Below are positions 43,183 to 51,991 of a DNA stretch of 64,000 bases, piece by piece. This stretch comes from JAWLFI01 sp964525165 (GTDB lineage Bacteria; Bacteroidota; Bacteroidia; Chitinophagales; Saprospiraceae), in assembly GCA_964525165.1 (NCBI GenBank), contig CAZGGG010000004.1, positions 20,860-84,859 on the forward strand, written 5' to 3'. How positions within the stretch are numbered: position 1 is the first letter of the stretch; each line of letters opens with the position of its first letter. Under the pieces are notes generated by a model. It did no database searches. It was given only the letters and a program-made list of their open reading frames with translations, and was not told where the DNA came from. A program made the translations under genes and the position numbers.

Positions 43183-44022
43183 CTATTTATTTTTTGCGTT
43201 TAATGGGAACTTCAGTCCATCATACTCCGTCAAAATAGCTTTGACTTTGCCCACCTTAAGAGGTGACTCAATATAAAGCGGAAGCTTATTCTTGTCATTC
43301 GTTACCCAAATTTCCATTTCGTCTCCTCCTTTGAAGTAATCACTGTCCGGCAAATAAGGTGAGAATCGCAGAACATCAAAATGGCCCAAGTCTTTAATTT
43401 TCTTGTTCGCTTGATGGTCGCGATATATGAGAGAAAGGTCATATTCTTTTTTATCAAAAAACAAGGGAATCGGAATTTCCGTTCCTTTTTGGTGTCGCTC
43501 CAAATCAAAGGGCACACACCTTGCTGAATATAAAATACTCAATAAATCATGGGCACAATCGTCAATCTCATATTCGACTTTTTTCAATGGCTGGCCTTTT
43601 TTCTTCGCCCGATGTGAAACAGCCACTCCTGCCGCTCTATGATATTCTACTTCGTCGTATAATGAATAATCTCCTTCTTGAATACTCCTGACAGACCGAA
43701 GCGGTAATAAAGTTTCCGGATCCAACCACGACTCATAACGATTGTTTACTTCAAATAACCATTCATAACTAGGATAGGTATAGCCTTCGGTCAACAGATA
43801 CAGTTGTCCTTGATCTTCCTTGACCGAAAAGGTCATTTCTCCGGCAGAAAGCCATATAATACCCCAATTGTAATAGAGCTTATACTTGATAAACTCACCT
43901 TCAGTGAATGCCTTCTCATTGATATCGCAAACAGAAAGATCTGAATGAGGCAGCTCGCCTATCTCAGTTTTCATGTTTGGAAACAGAACTATGAAGCCCA
44001 ATAAAAGGAAGAATTTATTCAT
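43183..44022 (-). CDS. DUF3108 domain-containing exported protein
   Basis: A 279-residue secreted or periplasmic protein with a signal peptide (MNKFFLLLGFIVLFPNMKTE). The DUF3108 region spans most of the rest: FTEGEFIKYKLYYNWGIIWL, then YESWLDPETLLPLRSVRSIQEG and YEIDDCAHDLLSILYSAR. The family is a beta-rich fold related to lipoprotein carriers, suggesting a role in envelope lipid or lipoprotein handling, but no function has been demonstrated that I know of. It overlaps the upstream membrane-protein gene by 8 bases and abuts the DUF4230 gene. Confidence 0.85.
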   Translation of the reverse strand: MNKFFLLLGFIVLFPNMKTEIGELPHSDLSVCDINEKAFTEGEFIKYKLYYNWGIIWLSAGEMTFSVKEDQGQLYLLTEGYTYPSYEWLFEVNNRYESWLDPETLLPLRSVRSIQEGDYSLYDEVEYHRAAGVAVSHRAKKKGQPLKKVEYEIDDCAHDLLSILYSARCVPFDLERHQKGTEIPIPLFFDKKEYDLSLIYRDHQANKKIKDLGHFDVLRFSPYLPDSDYFKGGDEMEIWVTNDKNKLPLYIESPLKVGKVKAILTEYDGLKFPLNAKNK

Positions 44023-44915
44023 TTCGTTTCATTTTTGGAGTCACAAGTAAAATCGCTGTTCCTACAATAGCTGAAAATAATACGTTGATCAGCCATAAAA
44101 CATAAATACTTGCATAGGCCTCTTCCGATGGCCAATCTAACCAATGCCATATTTNNNNNNNNNNCTCTGGCAATCATTCCCAGCATAAAAGGCAACGGAA
44201 AAAGCGTAAGGGCCATGAAAATAATAGGAATCCCCCACCATTGTTCAGGACTATTATTTAATAGTAAACCCAGCTGAACACAAACAACGAATGCTTTTAC
44301 AACACTAAGAATCACTAATTGTAAATGCAATCGTTGATCACTTTGCGCAATGGCCTGTATGGTTTGAACGAAATACAACCAGATTTTATTCCTAAACAGA
44401 TCCGTCGGAATATGATGAAGCCTTTCGGCAAATATGAATCCGGCTCCCCATCCGGCTATTACTAGGGCCAGAGACCCATACTGAAACAACAACCAAAGAG
44501 AGTTCGCTTCTTCGGGAGCGTCTAGCCACCACAAACTGATTCCCCCTAAAGCGATATAGGCCCAAGATTGCCAAAAACCCGAAAGCAGTGTCTTACCGGT
44601 AACAGACCCCCAACTTTCTGCGTCGTCCTGCCACTTGCGACCGATAAAGTGCCCCCATTGTCCGGGTGTCCATAAAGCAGTGCTATATCCACTCAGCACC
44701 TGAGTGCAAGATTTCCATAGAGGAATTCGAACGGAAAGTAACTTTTGCCATTTGACTCCTTCCAAGACTATATGCATAGGCCAAAGCGCGAAGACCAAAA
44801 TGATATAAGCATTCATCTCGGTCAACGCCTCCCACTTAAAAGTATCCCATCGGACGTAAACGTATATGCCAAATAGAACGGTGTAGATTAAGGATATTAG
44901 GGTACGTTTTTTCAA
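44015..44915 (-). CDS. Lysylphosphatidylglycerol-synthase-like membrane protein, broken by an assembly gap
   Basis: An integral membrane protein of about 300 residues. It resembles the flippase-like membrane part of lysylphosphatidylglycerol synthases: repeated hydrophobic segments and a GYSTALWTPGQWGHFIGRKW loop like the family's TPGRxGE motif. A 10-N gap at 44155-44164 interrupts it near residue 250. Read in another frame after the gap, the sequence continues sensibly (WHWLDWPSEEAYASIYVLWL, then a last membrane helix) to a stop at 44015-44017, so the frame seen straight through the gap is false. Function is unknown. It heads the DUF3108/DUF4230 set. Confidence 0.7.
44155..44164. other. Assembly gap (10 N)
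   Basis: Ten N residues, the usual scaffolder placeholder, so the true missing length is unknown. The membrane-protein gene changes frame across it. Confidence 0.98.
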
Positions 44916-44980
44916 TTAAGGATTCTTTTCCGCCCAATGAGCATAGTGATTATCTACAATTTATTATAAATTAGATTAAT

Positions 44981-45535
44981 ATGTCTAAAACCATCAAGAT
45001 ATTAGGAGTTGATCCCGGCACAAATATTTTGGGCTATGCTTGCCTTTCTGTTTCAGGCGATCAGCTCTACTGCGAGCGATCCGGTATTTTAAAAATGCAG
45101 ACTTATGCAACGCAACAAGAAAAGTTGAAGCGGATTTTTCAACGAATCAAAGAATTGGTTCTTTCCCACCAACCGGACCATATGGCTATTGAAGCTCCCT
45201 TTTTCGGAAAGAATGTGCAATCCATGCTCAAATTGGGTAGAGCTCAAGGAGTAGCTATCGCAGCAGCTATGATGGCCGATGTCCCGGTGAGTGAATACAG
45301 CCCTAAAAAAATCAAACTCTCCATAACAGGAAACGGAAATGCCTCCAAAGAGCAAGTCCTTGGACTCTTAAAGCATCAGGTTAAGATGAATGAACAGATT
45401 GAAAGTTTGGACGAATCAGATGCCCTGGCAGCTGCTGTATGCCACTACTATCAATCACAGTCTCCTTTATTGGGTGCCCAGCAATTTAGCAATTGGTCAG
45501 ATTTCCTAAAGAATAATCCCGACCGAATTCTATGA
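44981..45535 (+). CDS. ruvC: Crossover junction endodeoxyribonuclease RuvC
   Basis: RuvC cuts Holliday junctions during recombination. The 184-residue protein has all four catalytic acids of the RNase H-like fold: Asp11 (GVDPGTNILGY), Glu71 (MAIEAPFFGKN), Asp144 and Asp147 (LDESDALAAAVCHYY). The C-terminus is slightly longer than in E. coli (WSDFLKNNPDRIL). It is divergent from the membrane-protein gene and converges on the HIT gene, overlapping its stop by 6 bases. Confidence 0.96.
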   Translation: MSKTIKILGVDPGTNILGYACLSVSGDQLYCERSGILKMQTYATQQEKLKRIFQRIKELVLSHQPDHMAIEAPFFGKNVQSMLKLGRAQGVAIAAAMMADVPVSEYSPKKIKLSITGNGNASKEQVLGLLKHQVKMNEQIESLDESDALAAAVCHYYQSQSPLLGAQQFSNWSDFLKNNPDRIL

Positions 45536-45928
45536 TGACATATGCTCTCGGATAGATGCAGCTAATTCTGCCAACTCCTCCTGACTCATCGCCACCGGCT
45601 CTTTCATGAAAGTCATGTCCGCTACACTATTGATGGGAATCAAATGTACATGCGCATGAGGCACTTCCAATCCAACCACGGAAATTCCGATGCGTTTACA
45701 ATCTACAACCGCTTCAATAGCTTTAGCTACCTTCCGGGCAAAGAGTAGAATTCCGGACAATTCCTGGTCCGTCAAATCAAAAATATAATCTTCTTCGCGC
45801 TTAGGAATGACCAATGCATGACCTTTAGACATGGGACGGATATCTAAGAAAGCAAAATAATGCTCGTCTTCCGCAAGCTTGTGTGATGGAATGTCACCGC
45901 TGATGATCTTTGAAAATAGACTAGCCAT
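45530..45928 (-). CDS. HIT family nucleotide hydrolase
   Basis: A 132-residue HIT-fold protein of the Hint branch, which hydrolyses purine nucleoside phosphoramidates or related AMP conjugates. The histidine triad HAHVHLIPIN is complete and FSKIISGDIPSHKLAEDE is the usual start. It overlaps greA by one base on the same strand, so both are translated from one mRNA, and overlaps the end of ruvC on the other strand. The physiological substrate is unknown. Confidence 0.94.
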   Translation of the reverse strand: MASLFSKIISGDIPSHKLAEDEHYFAFLDIRPMSKGHALVIPKREEDYIFDLTDQELSGILLFARKVAKAIEAVVDCKRIGISVVGLEVPHAHVHLIPINSVADMTFMKEPVAMSQEELAELAASIREHMSS

Positions 45929-46404
45929 TACCCGATGGTGATTTCTTCAATCTGAAATTCTTTGACACCAGCGGGCGTTTGAATCTCAGCCACTTCTCCT
46001 ACCTTTTTTCCTAACAGGCCTTTTCCGATGGGTGAATTGACAGAAATCTTTTTCTCTTTCAGATTGGCTTCTGTTTCAGATACTAATTTATAAGTAACCG
46101 TTCTTCCTGAGCTTTTATCTTTGATCGTAACATTACTCAAAACTCTCACTTCTGAGGTATCCAATTCACTTTCGTCAATAATACGAGCATTGGAAAGAAC
46201 TTTCTCCAACTCATTTATTTTTAATTCGAGCATGCCTTGCGCATCTTTCGCTGCGTCATATTCTGCATTTTCGGAGAGGTCTCCTTTATCTCTAGCCTCA
46301 GCTATAGCTTCAGCCACTTCCTTTCTTCCTTCTGTTTTCAGCTGATTCAACTCAGCTTTTACTTTATCATACCCCTCTTTTGTCAAATAGGTAATGTTCG
46401 ACAT
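45928..46404 (-). CDS. greA: Transcription elongation factor GreA
   Basis: GreA rescues backtracked RNA polymerase by stimulating transcript cleavage. The 158-residue protein has the N-terminal coiled-coil with the catalytic acidic tip (EARDKGDLSENAEYDAAKD, holding the conserved Asp-Glu pair) and the C-terminal FKBP-like domain (SPIGKGLLGKKVGEVAEIQTP). Its promoter box at 46466-46473 lies directly above the terminator hairpin of the preceding operon, so its mRNA would begin within a hairpin. It is followed by the HIT gene with a 1-base overlap. Confidence 0.96.
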   Translation of the reverse strand: MSNITYLTKEGYDKVKAELNQLKTEGRKEVAEAIAEARDKGDLSENAEYDAAKDAQGMLELKINELEKVLSNARIIDESELDTSEVRVLSNVTIKDKSSGRTVTYKLVSETEANLKEKKISVNSPIGKGLLGKKVGEVAEIQTPAGVKEFQIEEITIG

Positions 46405-46423
46405 AATCCATCATTTTAACACT

Positions 46424-46459
46424 AAGAAAAAGAACGCTTCCCCTGAGGGGGAAACGTTC
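46424..46459 (-). terminator. Intrinsic terminator after the TonB/T9SS/PorV unit
   Basis: On the minus strand a strong stem (GAACGTTTCCCC with GGGGAAGCGTTC, one mismatch) closes a 3-base loop and is followed by TTTTTCTT. It lies 75 bases after the PorV-family stop and 20 bases before the greA start. Confidence 0.88.
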
Positions 46460-46465
46460 ATTATG

Positions 46466-46473
46466 CAAATATA
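46466..46473 (-). promoter_or_regulatory. Bacteroidota -7 box for greA
   Basis: On the minus strand TATATTTG followed by C matches TAnnTTTG exactly, 62 bases before the greA ATG. The inferred transcription start (near 46459) coincides with the first base of the terminator hairpin. Confidence 0.5.
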
Positions 46474-46533
46474 CGTTATTTCTAAAAGCAGTGCTATAAG
46501 CTAAAACTATAGTCCGCGAATGGTTGACTCTTA

Positions 46534-47595
46534 TTAAAGGTCAAAAGTCACAGAAATATTGTGCGTTCCTGCAAAAGGATTACTCGCTCTGTACGCATAG
46601 TCAATTTGGAACTGCGTATCATTATTTCTGCTTACATCGACATAGACACCTGCTCCTGCACTCAAACCTGTGTATGCACTAGGTCCAATCGTTTCATCAC
46701 CCGTGTTCATCTCTACTCGATAAGCACCTCTTAGGAAAAACAGTTCTCTGAAACTAAATTCCACTCCTGCTCCTACGATATCTCTTGCAAAAGAATTAGC
46801 CGTGAAATTTCCTATGGCAGTCAACCTTAGACTTTCCGCTGCATAGAAGTCATAAGACAGACCAATATTCAACATTGAAGGCAACTCAAACTTTGCAGCC
46901 CGCTGATTGGCTGTAAACTCATAGGATAGATTATTATTGGGTGACTCTCCCTGAAAGGATAATCCTTCTCCACCGAATCTCATCGCTCCACCGATATTTC
47001 GCAGAGAAACTCCAAACTTGAAGTTATCCTTTGGTCCTGTTACGTATTGTACCCCGGCATCCAAAGCCAAGCCAAAAGCTGAAATACTGGCTATAGATTC
47101 AGAGATACCTCTTACAAGGATTCCAACTGAAACTTTATTCTCAAAGGTGTGGGAATAACTCAAGCCAATATTAAAAAATGAAGGTGAGAAAGTTGTCCCA
47201 TCACCCTCAGGCTGATCAACCGTGGTCACTAAAATATCACCGAAGTCCATAGCCATTAAGCTTATTCCTATAGCACCGTTCTCGCCCATTTTCTGAGCTA
47301 ATCCAATGGCATTCATATTTACGGTAGATCCTTGCAAGTATCGTGCATGGCTCACCATAAACTGAGTACTATTGATTCTGGACACTCCTGCAGGGTTAAT
47401 GCGCATCGCATCTACCCCTGTAGTCATAGAAGTCGTGAGTGTGTGCAATCCTGCCGACCGAGCCCATGGATTCAACATTAGCTCATAAGCTCCGGCTTCA
47501 CCCTGACGATCAGGGTTTCCCGCAAACATATTTGCTGAAAAGCCGAAAACCATTAGGGTCAAAAAAACTATGGAAGAAAGTATATGTCTACTCAT
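46534..47595 (-). CDS. PorV/PorQ family outer-membrane protein
   Basis: A 353-residue outer-membrane barrel with a signal peptide (residues 1-25). NPWARSAGLHTLTTSMTTGVDAMRINPAGVSRI is the FadL-like opening seen in PorV/PorQ proteins (split here over residues 42-74). Strand-rich sequence continues to a terminal FDL, a typical barrel end. PorV is the type IX secretion shuttle that carries cargo from SprA to the sortase; PorQ-type paralogues have less defined roles. Being the last gene behind a TonB receptor and a T9SS-sorted giant protein, it is more likely a dedicated partner of that cargo than the general PorV, which is inference. Confidence 0.87.
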   Translation of the reverse strand: MSRHILSSIVFLTLMVFGFSANMFAGNPDRQGEAGAYELMLNPWARSAGLHTLTTSMTTGVDAMRINPAGVSRINSTQFMVSHARYLQGSTVNMNAIGLAQKMGENGAIGISLMAMDFGDILVTTVDQPEGDGTTFSPSFFNIGLSYSHTFENKVSVGILVRGISESIASISAFGLALDAGVQYVTGPKDNFKFGVSLRNIGGAMRFGGEGLSFQGESPNNNLSYEFTANQRAAKFELPSMLNIGLSYDFYAAESLRLTAIGNFTANSFARDIVGAGVEFSFRELFFLRGAYRVEMNTGDETIGPSAYTGLSAGAGVYVDVSRNNDTQFQIDYAYRASNPFAGTHNISVTFDL

Positions 47596-47655
47596 ATTAT
47601 TGATTTATGATCAGGAGTACCCCCTAAAAGGAGGTACTCACTGACGATTTCATTT

Positions 47656-48530
47656 TTATAATCCTGCAGGGTCAAATTGACGATTCACTCCAAACCACTT
47701 GATGGTTCGCTCGCCTAATCCCGGAGCATCCACATGTATCAAATATACACCTGCTGCAATCGGAATTCCTTTTGAGTTTCGTAAATCCCAAAGGATATCC
47801 GGAACGAAATTTTGAGACGGAACGCCTACAAAAGTTCTCCCTTGCAAATTAGAGATTCTCTGCTCATTACGCTTGTACTGTCTAATGAACTTACCTTCCA
47901 ACGAGTATATCGTTACGGTACACTCAGGTGGCAAATTGGTAATTTTCACGTTTTGAACAAACGAATTCACCTCATAGTCAGAGAATGCATAGTACGGGTT
48001 AGGTACTACATTGATAAAGTCTAAGGCACTGTCTACCTGGTTTGTACTTGCCAACTCTCTAGGCTCAGCACCTTCTATGGTAAACCTGTACGTAGGATAT
48101 CCATTATTAACATCTGCATCTTCTGATACCTTATAAGGCTGATCCACACGCATAGAAACAGTTACTTCACTAGGAATCAAACCTTCTTCATAAGAAGTCA
48201 ATTCCTGGCCTTCCGGTAGTACAATTAAACCACCCCACTGAACAGACTCCATGGCTGTACGCTTTCTGGTTTTATGTAGGAAAGAAGACTCTCCCGGATC
48301 TAAAGCCATATCATCTCGCAACGATTCGCAACCATCATAAGGTTGGTTGGTCACATATACCATGTGGTGTCCTCCCAAGAATAAGCTTAGAGGGAATAGA
48401 CTGTTTGTATTAACTCCTACATCAGATGTAGGATTGAAAATCATATCACCTCCCAACTTCAAGGAGTCAGGGAAGTCAGAATCTGTCAATTCTTCCGTAG
48501 AGTACACAGAATTTTCCCCAAAGAAAATAT
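47656..48530 (-). CDS. Large T9SS-sorted secreted protein, C-terminal part
   Basis: About 291 residues between a 10-N gap and the stop. It begins with FFGENSVYSTEELTDSDFPD and contains DMIFNPTSDVG, then a type IX secretion sorting region: VVPNPYYAFSDYEVN, ECTVTIYSLEGKFIRQYKR and the closing GIPIAAGVYLIHVDAPGLGE. It is the C-terminal end of the secreted protein whose N-terminal part lies at 49511-51968. The frame differs from the neighbouring pieces only because the gaps are placeholders. The part shown has no catalytic motif I recognise. Confidence 0.75.
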
Positions 48531-48540
48531 NNNNNNNNNN
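48531..48540. other. Assembly gap (10 N) inside the large secreted-protein gene
   Basis: A scaffolder placeholder of unknown true length. The 13 bases before it (CCAAAGAAAATAT, 48518-48530) recur at 48612-48624 within a diverged repeat of about 25 bases, so the join may be wrong or may hide a second variant. Confidence 0.98.
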
Positions 48541-49500
48541 CGATATCAATAGCTTCAGGGAAAGTTGCCTTAACTTCTTCACTGATTTCATCTCTAAATA
48601 CAGAAGCTTCACCAAAGAAAATATTTAACCTTTGTCCTGTTTCTACATCTACTGCGTATCCCGGGAAGTAGGAGAATCCTTCTGGTTCATTCGGTAAAAG
48701 AACCGGTTCACCTGTCGCAGGATCTGCGTCAATTCCTCTGGATGTCGCTCGTCTAACATCTAAGTTTCTGGCACCTCCAACTGTTTCGTAACCTGCACGT
48801 CTCCATTGCTGGTTTGCAGTTTCTACAACGATACATTTACTCCACTTGGATCTGTCAGAGGTCAATACAATATCTACATTGTTCAAGTTTGAGATTGGAT
48901 TACCTGCTCGAACTCTTGACATATCGATATCAAACCATGCCGGAGTCACCAGCACTTCATTTTCATCTTCCGGCTCACGATAATCCATTAATCCCATAGG
49001 GTACAATGGACCTGTGATAATCTCAGAAAATGCTCTGTTTGGATCTAACTCAAAGTCCGGCTCTGCACTACCATCAGTTTTAATGAAGTTGAAGAACTGG
49101 TTCTCAGGCCAGAAACCAAACCATTCTTCTGCACCATCTTCTGTATACACGACCTCAGATCCGATCGCCCCATTGGTTTCCGTTAGGATATTTCCGGGTG
49201 CTTCTCTGTTTCTTGCAAAGACACTCAATCCCCAATTAGGAATCAACTGCTCATATGTCTTATCCAAACCCGTTTCAGCAGTAAAGCTATTACCTGTCTC
49301 CAATTGGATAACTCGGAATTTACCTGTCATTGGATCAAGGACATCATCATCCATATTATCATCAAAGAACTCTACCAAGTAGTCTCCATCTTCGGTTTCT
49401 TCTGCTTTCGGAGCCATAATCTCTTCAATTTTATCAATGCGGATTTCCGATTCATCGTTTTCTTCTTTTACCCACATGGATGCCATGATTTTGAATATCG
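48541..49500 (-). CDS. Large T9SS-sorted secreted protein, middle part
   Basis: About 320 residues flanked by gaps. The N-terminal side has an unusual charged segment (KEENDESEIRIDKIEEIMAP) followed by EDGDYLVEFFDDN, which repeats the end of the preceding piece. It then reads FRVIQLETGNSFTAETGLDK, TNGAIGSEVVYTEDGAEEWF and, near the end, YAVDVETGQRLNIFFGEASV, which is similar to the start of the following piece. The segment is beta-rich, with no enzyme motif. Order and continuity with its neighbours are inferred from position and repeats. Confidence 0.7.
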
Positions 49501-49510
49501 NNNNNNNNNN
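49501..49510. other. Assembly gap (10 N) inside the large secreted-protein gene
   Basis: A scaffolder placeholder. The 42 bases immediately after it (49511-49552) recur with one mismatch at 49354-49395, so the gap lies at a direct repeat that an assembler could collapse or join wrongly. Confidence 0.98.
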
Positions 49511-51968
49511 TATTATCATCAAAGAACTCTACCAGGTAGTCTCCATCTTCGATTTCGTAAGGATTGAACACTTTCACATCAATCGGAGCAGAACGTTCTT
49601 CGTATACAATTCTGCCGCTAAAGGTGTCGGATAACATTTGCTCTCTCATTTCTCGGCTCACGCGCAAGAAATTATTTCCTGCACCTTCACCTGCGAGGCG
49701 AATCACTTCCGATCCTTCGCCATAAGAGGCTCTTAAGTCTGTGTAAGGAGTAGGACGAGGAATCACCTCATACGTTCTTACGTTTCTACGTCCTTCGATA
49801 TAAGCTGTTGCCTGTCCAAGGTTTTCTGAGATATCAAAAGTATCGTAATTATTGTATGCATAAGCAATGACCGTGTAGAAATAACGCGTATGATTCACTA
49901 ATCGCTCTCCGGATGAACCAAAGGCATCATTTTGAACAACAAATGAATTCGTTATACCGTCATTGTTTCCTTCCACCATTAATGTAGGTGTATAAATTTG
50001 CTGAGATGGCTCAAAAGGATCTGCCTGCGCCTCCCAGTTCCAAATCGTTGAAACGTTATTTCTGATGTCCACTTGAAGGACAGGTCTTGCCAATTCGACA
50101 TTTTCCAGAGTTCCATCTGCTTGAGGATCAACATCCGGCCCTGCTAATTGATACAGTCTATAACCTTCAAAGTCATAAGTGGTATCAGCTTCACCTTTGG
50201 GGATATCCAATCCACGCTCAGAATAGCTTAGGAATTTGTTATTGGAAGTGATGGTATCATTAGAGAAGGTGAAAATCACTTCTCTGTCTAATTCAATCAC
50301 ACCTAAATCCGGTGCATCCGGTCCGTCCAAGATATCAAAACAAGCATCAAACAGAGCTTGTGCTTTTACGTCTGCACGGATCAAAGAAGTCAAATCCGGA
50401 CAAGGATAAGTAGCCAAATCCGGCACCCATACTACACCAATGATCAACTCATTGAAGGCTCCCGGATCCAAACGGAAAGGACCTGAAGCTTGAATGGTTC
50501 TTCTATCTCCTAAGGCCAAATTAGCTGTACACATTGACCAACCATTTTGATCTGTGGGTGGCTCTGTAAATGCATAATCTATTTGTCTTCCTCCTGATTG
50601 GTAAGCAGAGCCCCCAAATGTGAAAGGAGTTCCATCTCTCCAACTACCACTTAAATAGTTGTAGTATTCAACACCATTTTGGGGATCGGTCATAGCAGCC
50701 GGCCATCCACCGGGTCCACCATTTCTGTTATAATAAGTAAAAGCTGACATACCCAATTCAACAATGGTATCTACAGTTTCACCTAATCTTGGGTTTCTTA
50801 AGCTTCCGTCCGGAGCAAATACTTTGGGACCCAAAGGACCTCTAAAGTAATCCACCCCAAGAATGGGAACATCAAATCCATAAGTTCTCGCACCGGATTG
50901 GCATTCTGCTGTAGACCCAACGTCTCCATCTACCTCATCCTGATTGTATAAGTACATCAAGGATAAAGAAGTATCACAGCCAATAAAGTCATCACCATCA
51001 CAACCCAAGTCACCATCGACCCACATAGCAAAGTAGGTACTATCCAAACTGGTTTCTGCTCTGTTGATCAACTTATACCTTTGGAAGGTCATGTTATTGA
51101 TCTCATCATTGGTAGAATAAGCAAAAGCCTGTACTTGTACCTCCATACGAATAGGTGTAGCCTCTGTCTCGGTATGTGGACCTGCAGCATCATTATAAAT
51201 CCAGAAAATCATCTCATCCGGATATTGCTCCAACTCACAACCACGTATCTCAATTACAGGGAAGTCACCATCTAAAGGATTGTAGGTTCCATCAGGATTG
51301 AACTCATCAAACCCGGGACCAAAATCTTTATAAGAACCCAAACCTTGAGGAAGGTTCGGCAATTCAAAACCATAGCGATCAATGAAGTAAGGGTTTCCTT
51401 TCGCAGGCCAGTATTTGATACCATCAGGAATATCTGCTTCACTATAAGCATCTCCCAATTCTGCAACATTTCTCAAGTGCTGCTGAATCTCTTCACCTGT
51501 TACTTTAAAGAATTGATCCCAGTTTTCACAAACCTGAGGAGTCGTTGTTCCTTCAGGTGTCAAAGGTCCGGGATAAAAGTCATTACTTGTTGCCGAACGA
51601 TAGGTATTCGCAGCCATTCTCAAGTTACCCTGATCATCGAATCCTCCGAGCCAAACAGAACCGGCGAATATTGAGGAAACTTCCTCTTCTCCGGAACCTG
51701 GTTCAACTTTAGGAACGATATATCTACCATTACCATTTAAGTCCCACCATACGTCTCCACCGTTCAATAAACGGGCTCGAATGTTGTTGATCTGCTGGTC
51801 AATCTGACCCGTTGCCTGGGCGCAATCTTCCCGCAGGTTTACAGTTGTTCTGCGCTGATCTGAGCGACCCTCATCTGAGGTCTCAGGATTTCGTGCAGAA
51901 AGGGATATCGAGCTGCCCAGAAAGGCAACCAGCAACATCCACAATCCTATATAATTAAAGTTCTTCAT
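49511..51968 (-). CDS. Large T9SS-sorted secreted protein, N-terminal part
   Basis: About 819 residues from the ATG at 51968. A signal peptide (FNYIGLWMLLVAFLGSSISL) leads into a beta-rich extracellular region with SSIFAGSVWLGGFDDQGNL, PDEMIFWIYNDAAG, a DGDLGCDGDDFIGCD calcium-binding-like acidic loop, and PDLGVIELDREVIFTFSND. These segments recur in long Bacteroidota proteins annotated only as hypothetical and found next to TonB-receptor and PorV-family genes. No hydrolase motif is seen. Together with the two following pieces it makes a secreted protein of roughly 1400 residues or more. It starts 23 bases after the TonB-receptor gene, so it is in its operon. Confidence 0.8.
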
Positions 51969-51991
51969 TATGTGGTGTTTTGACTTTTTTA

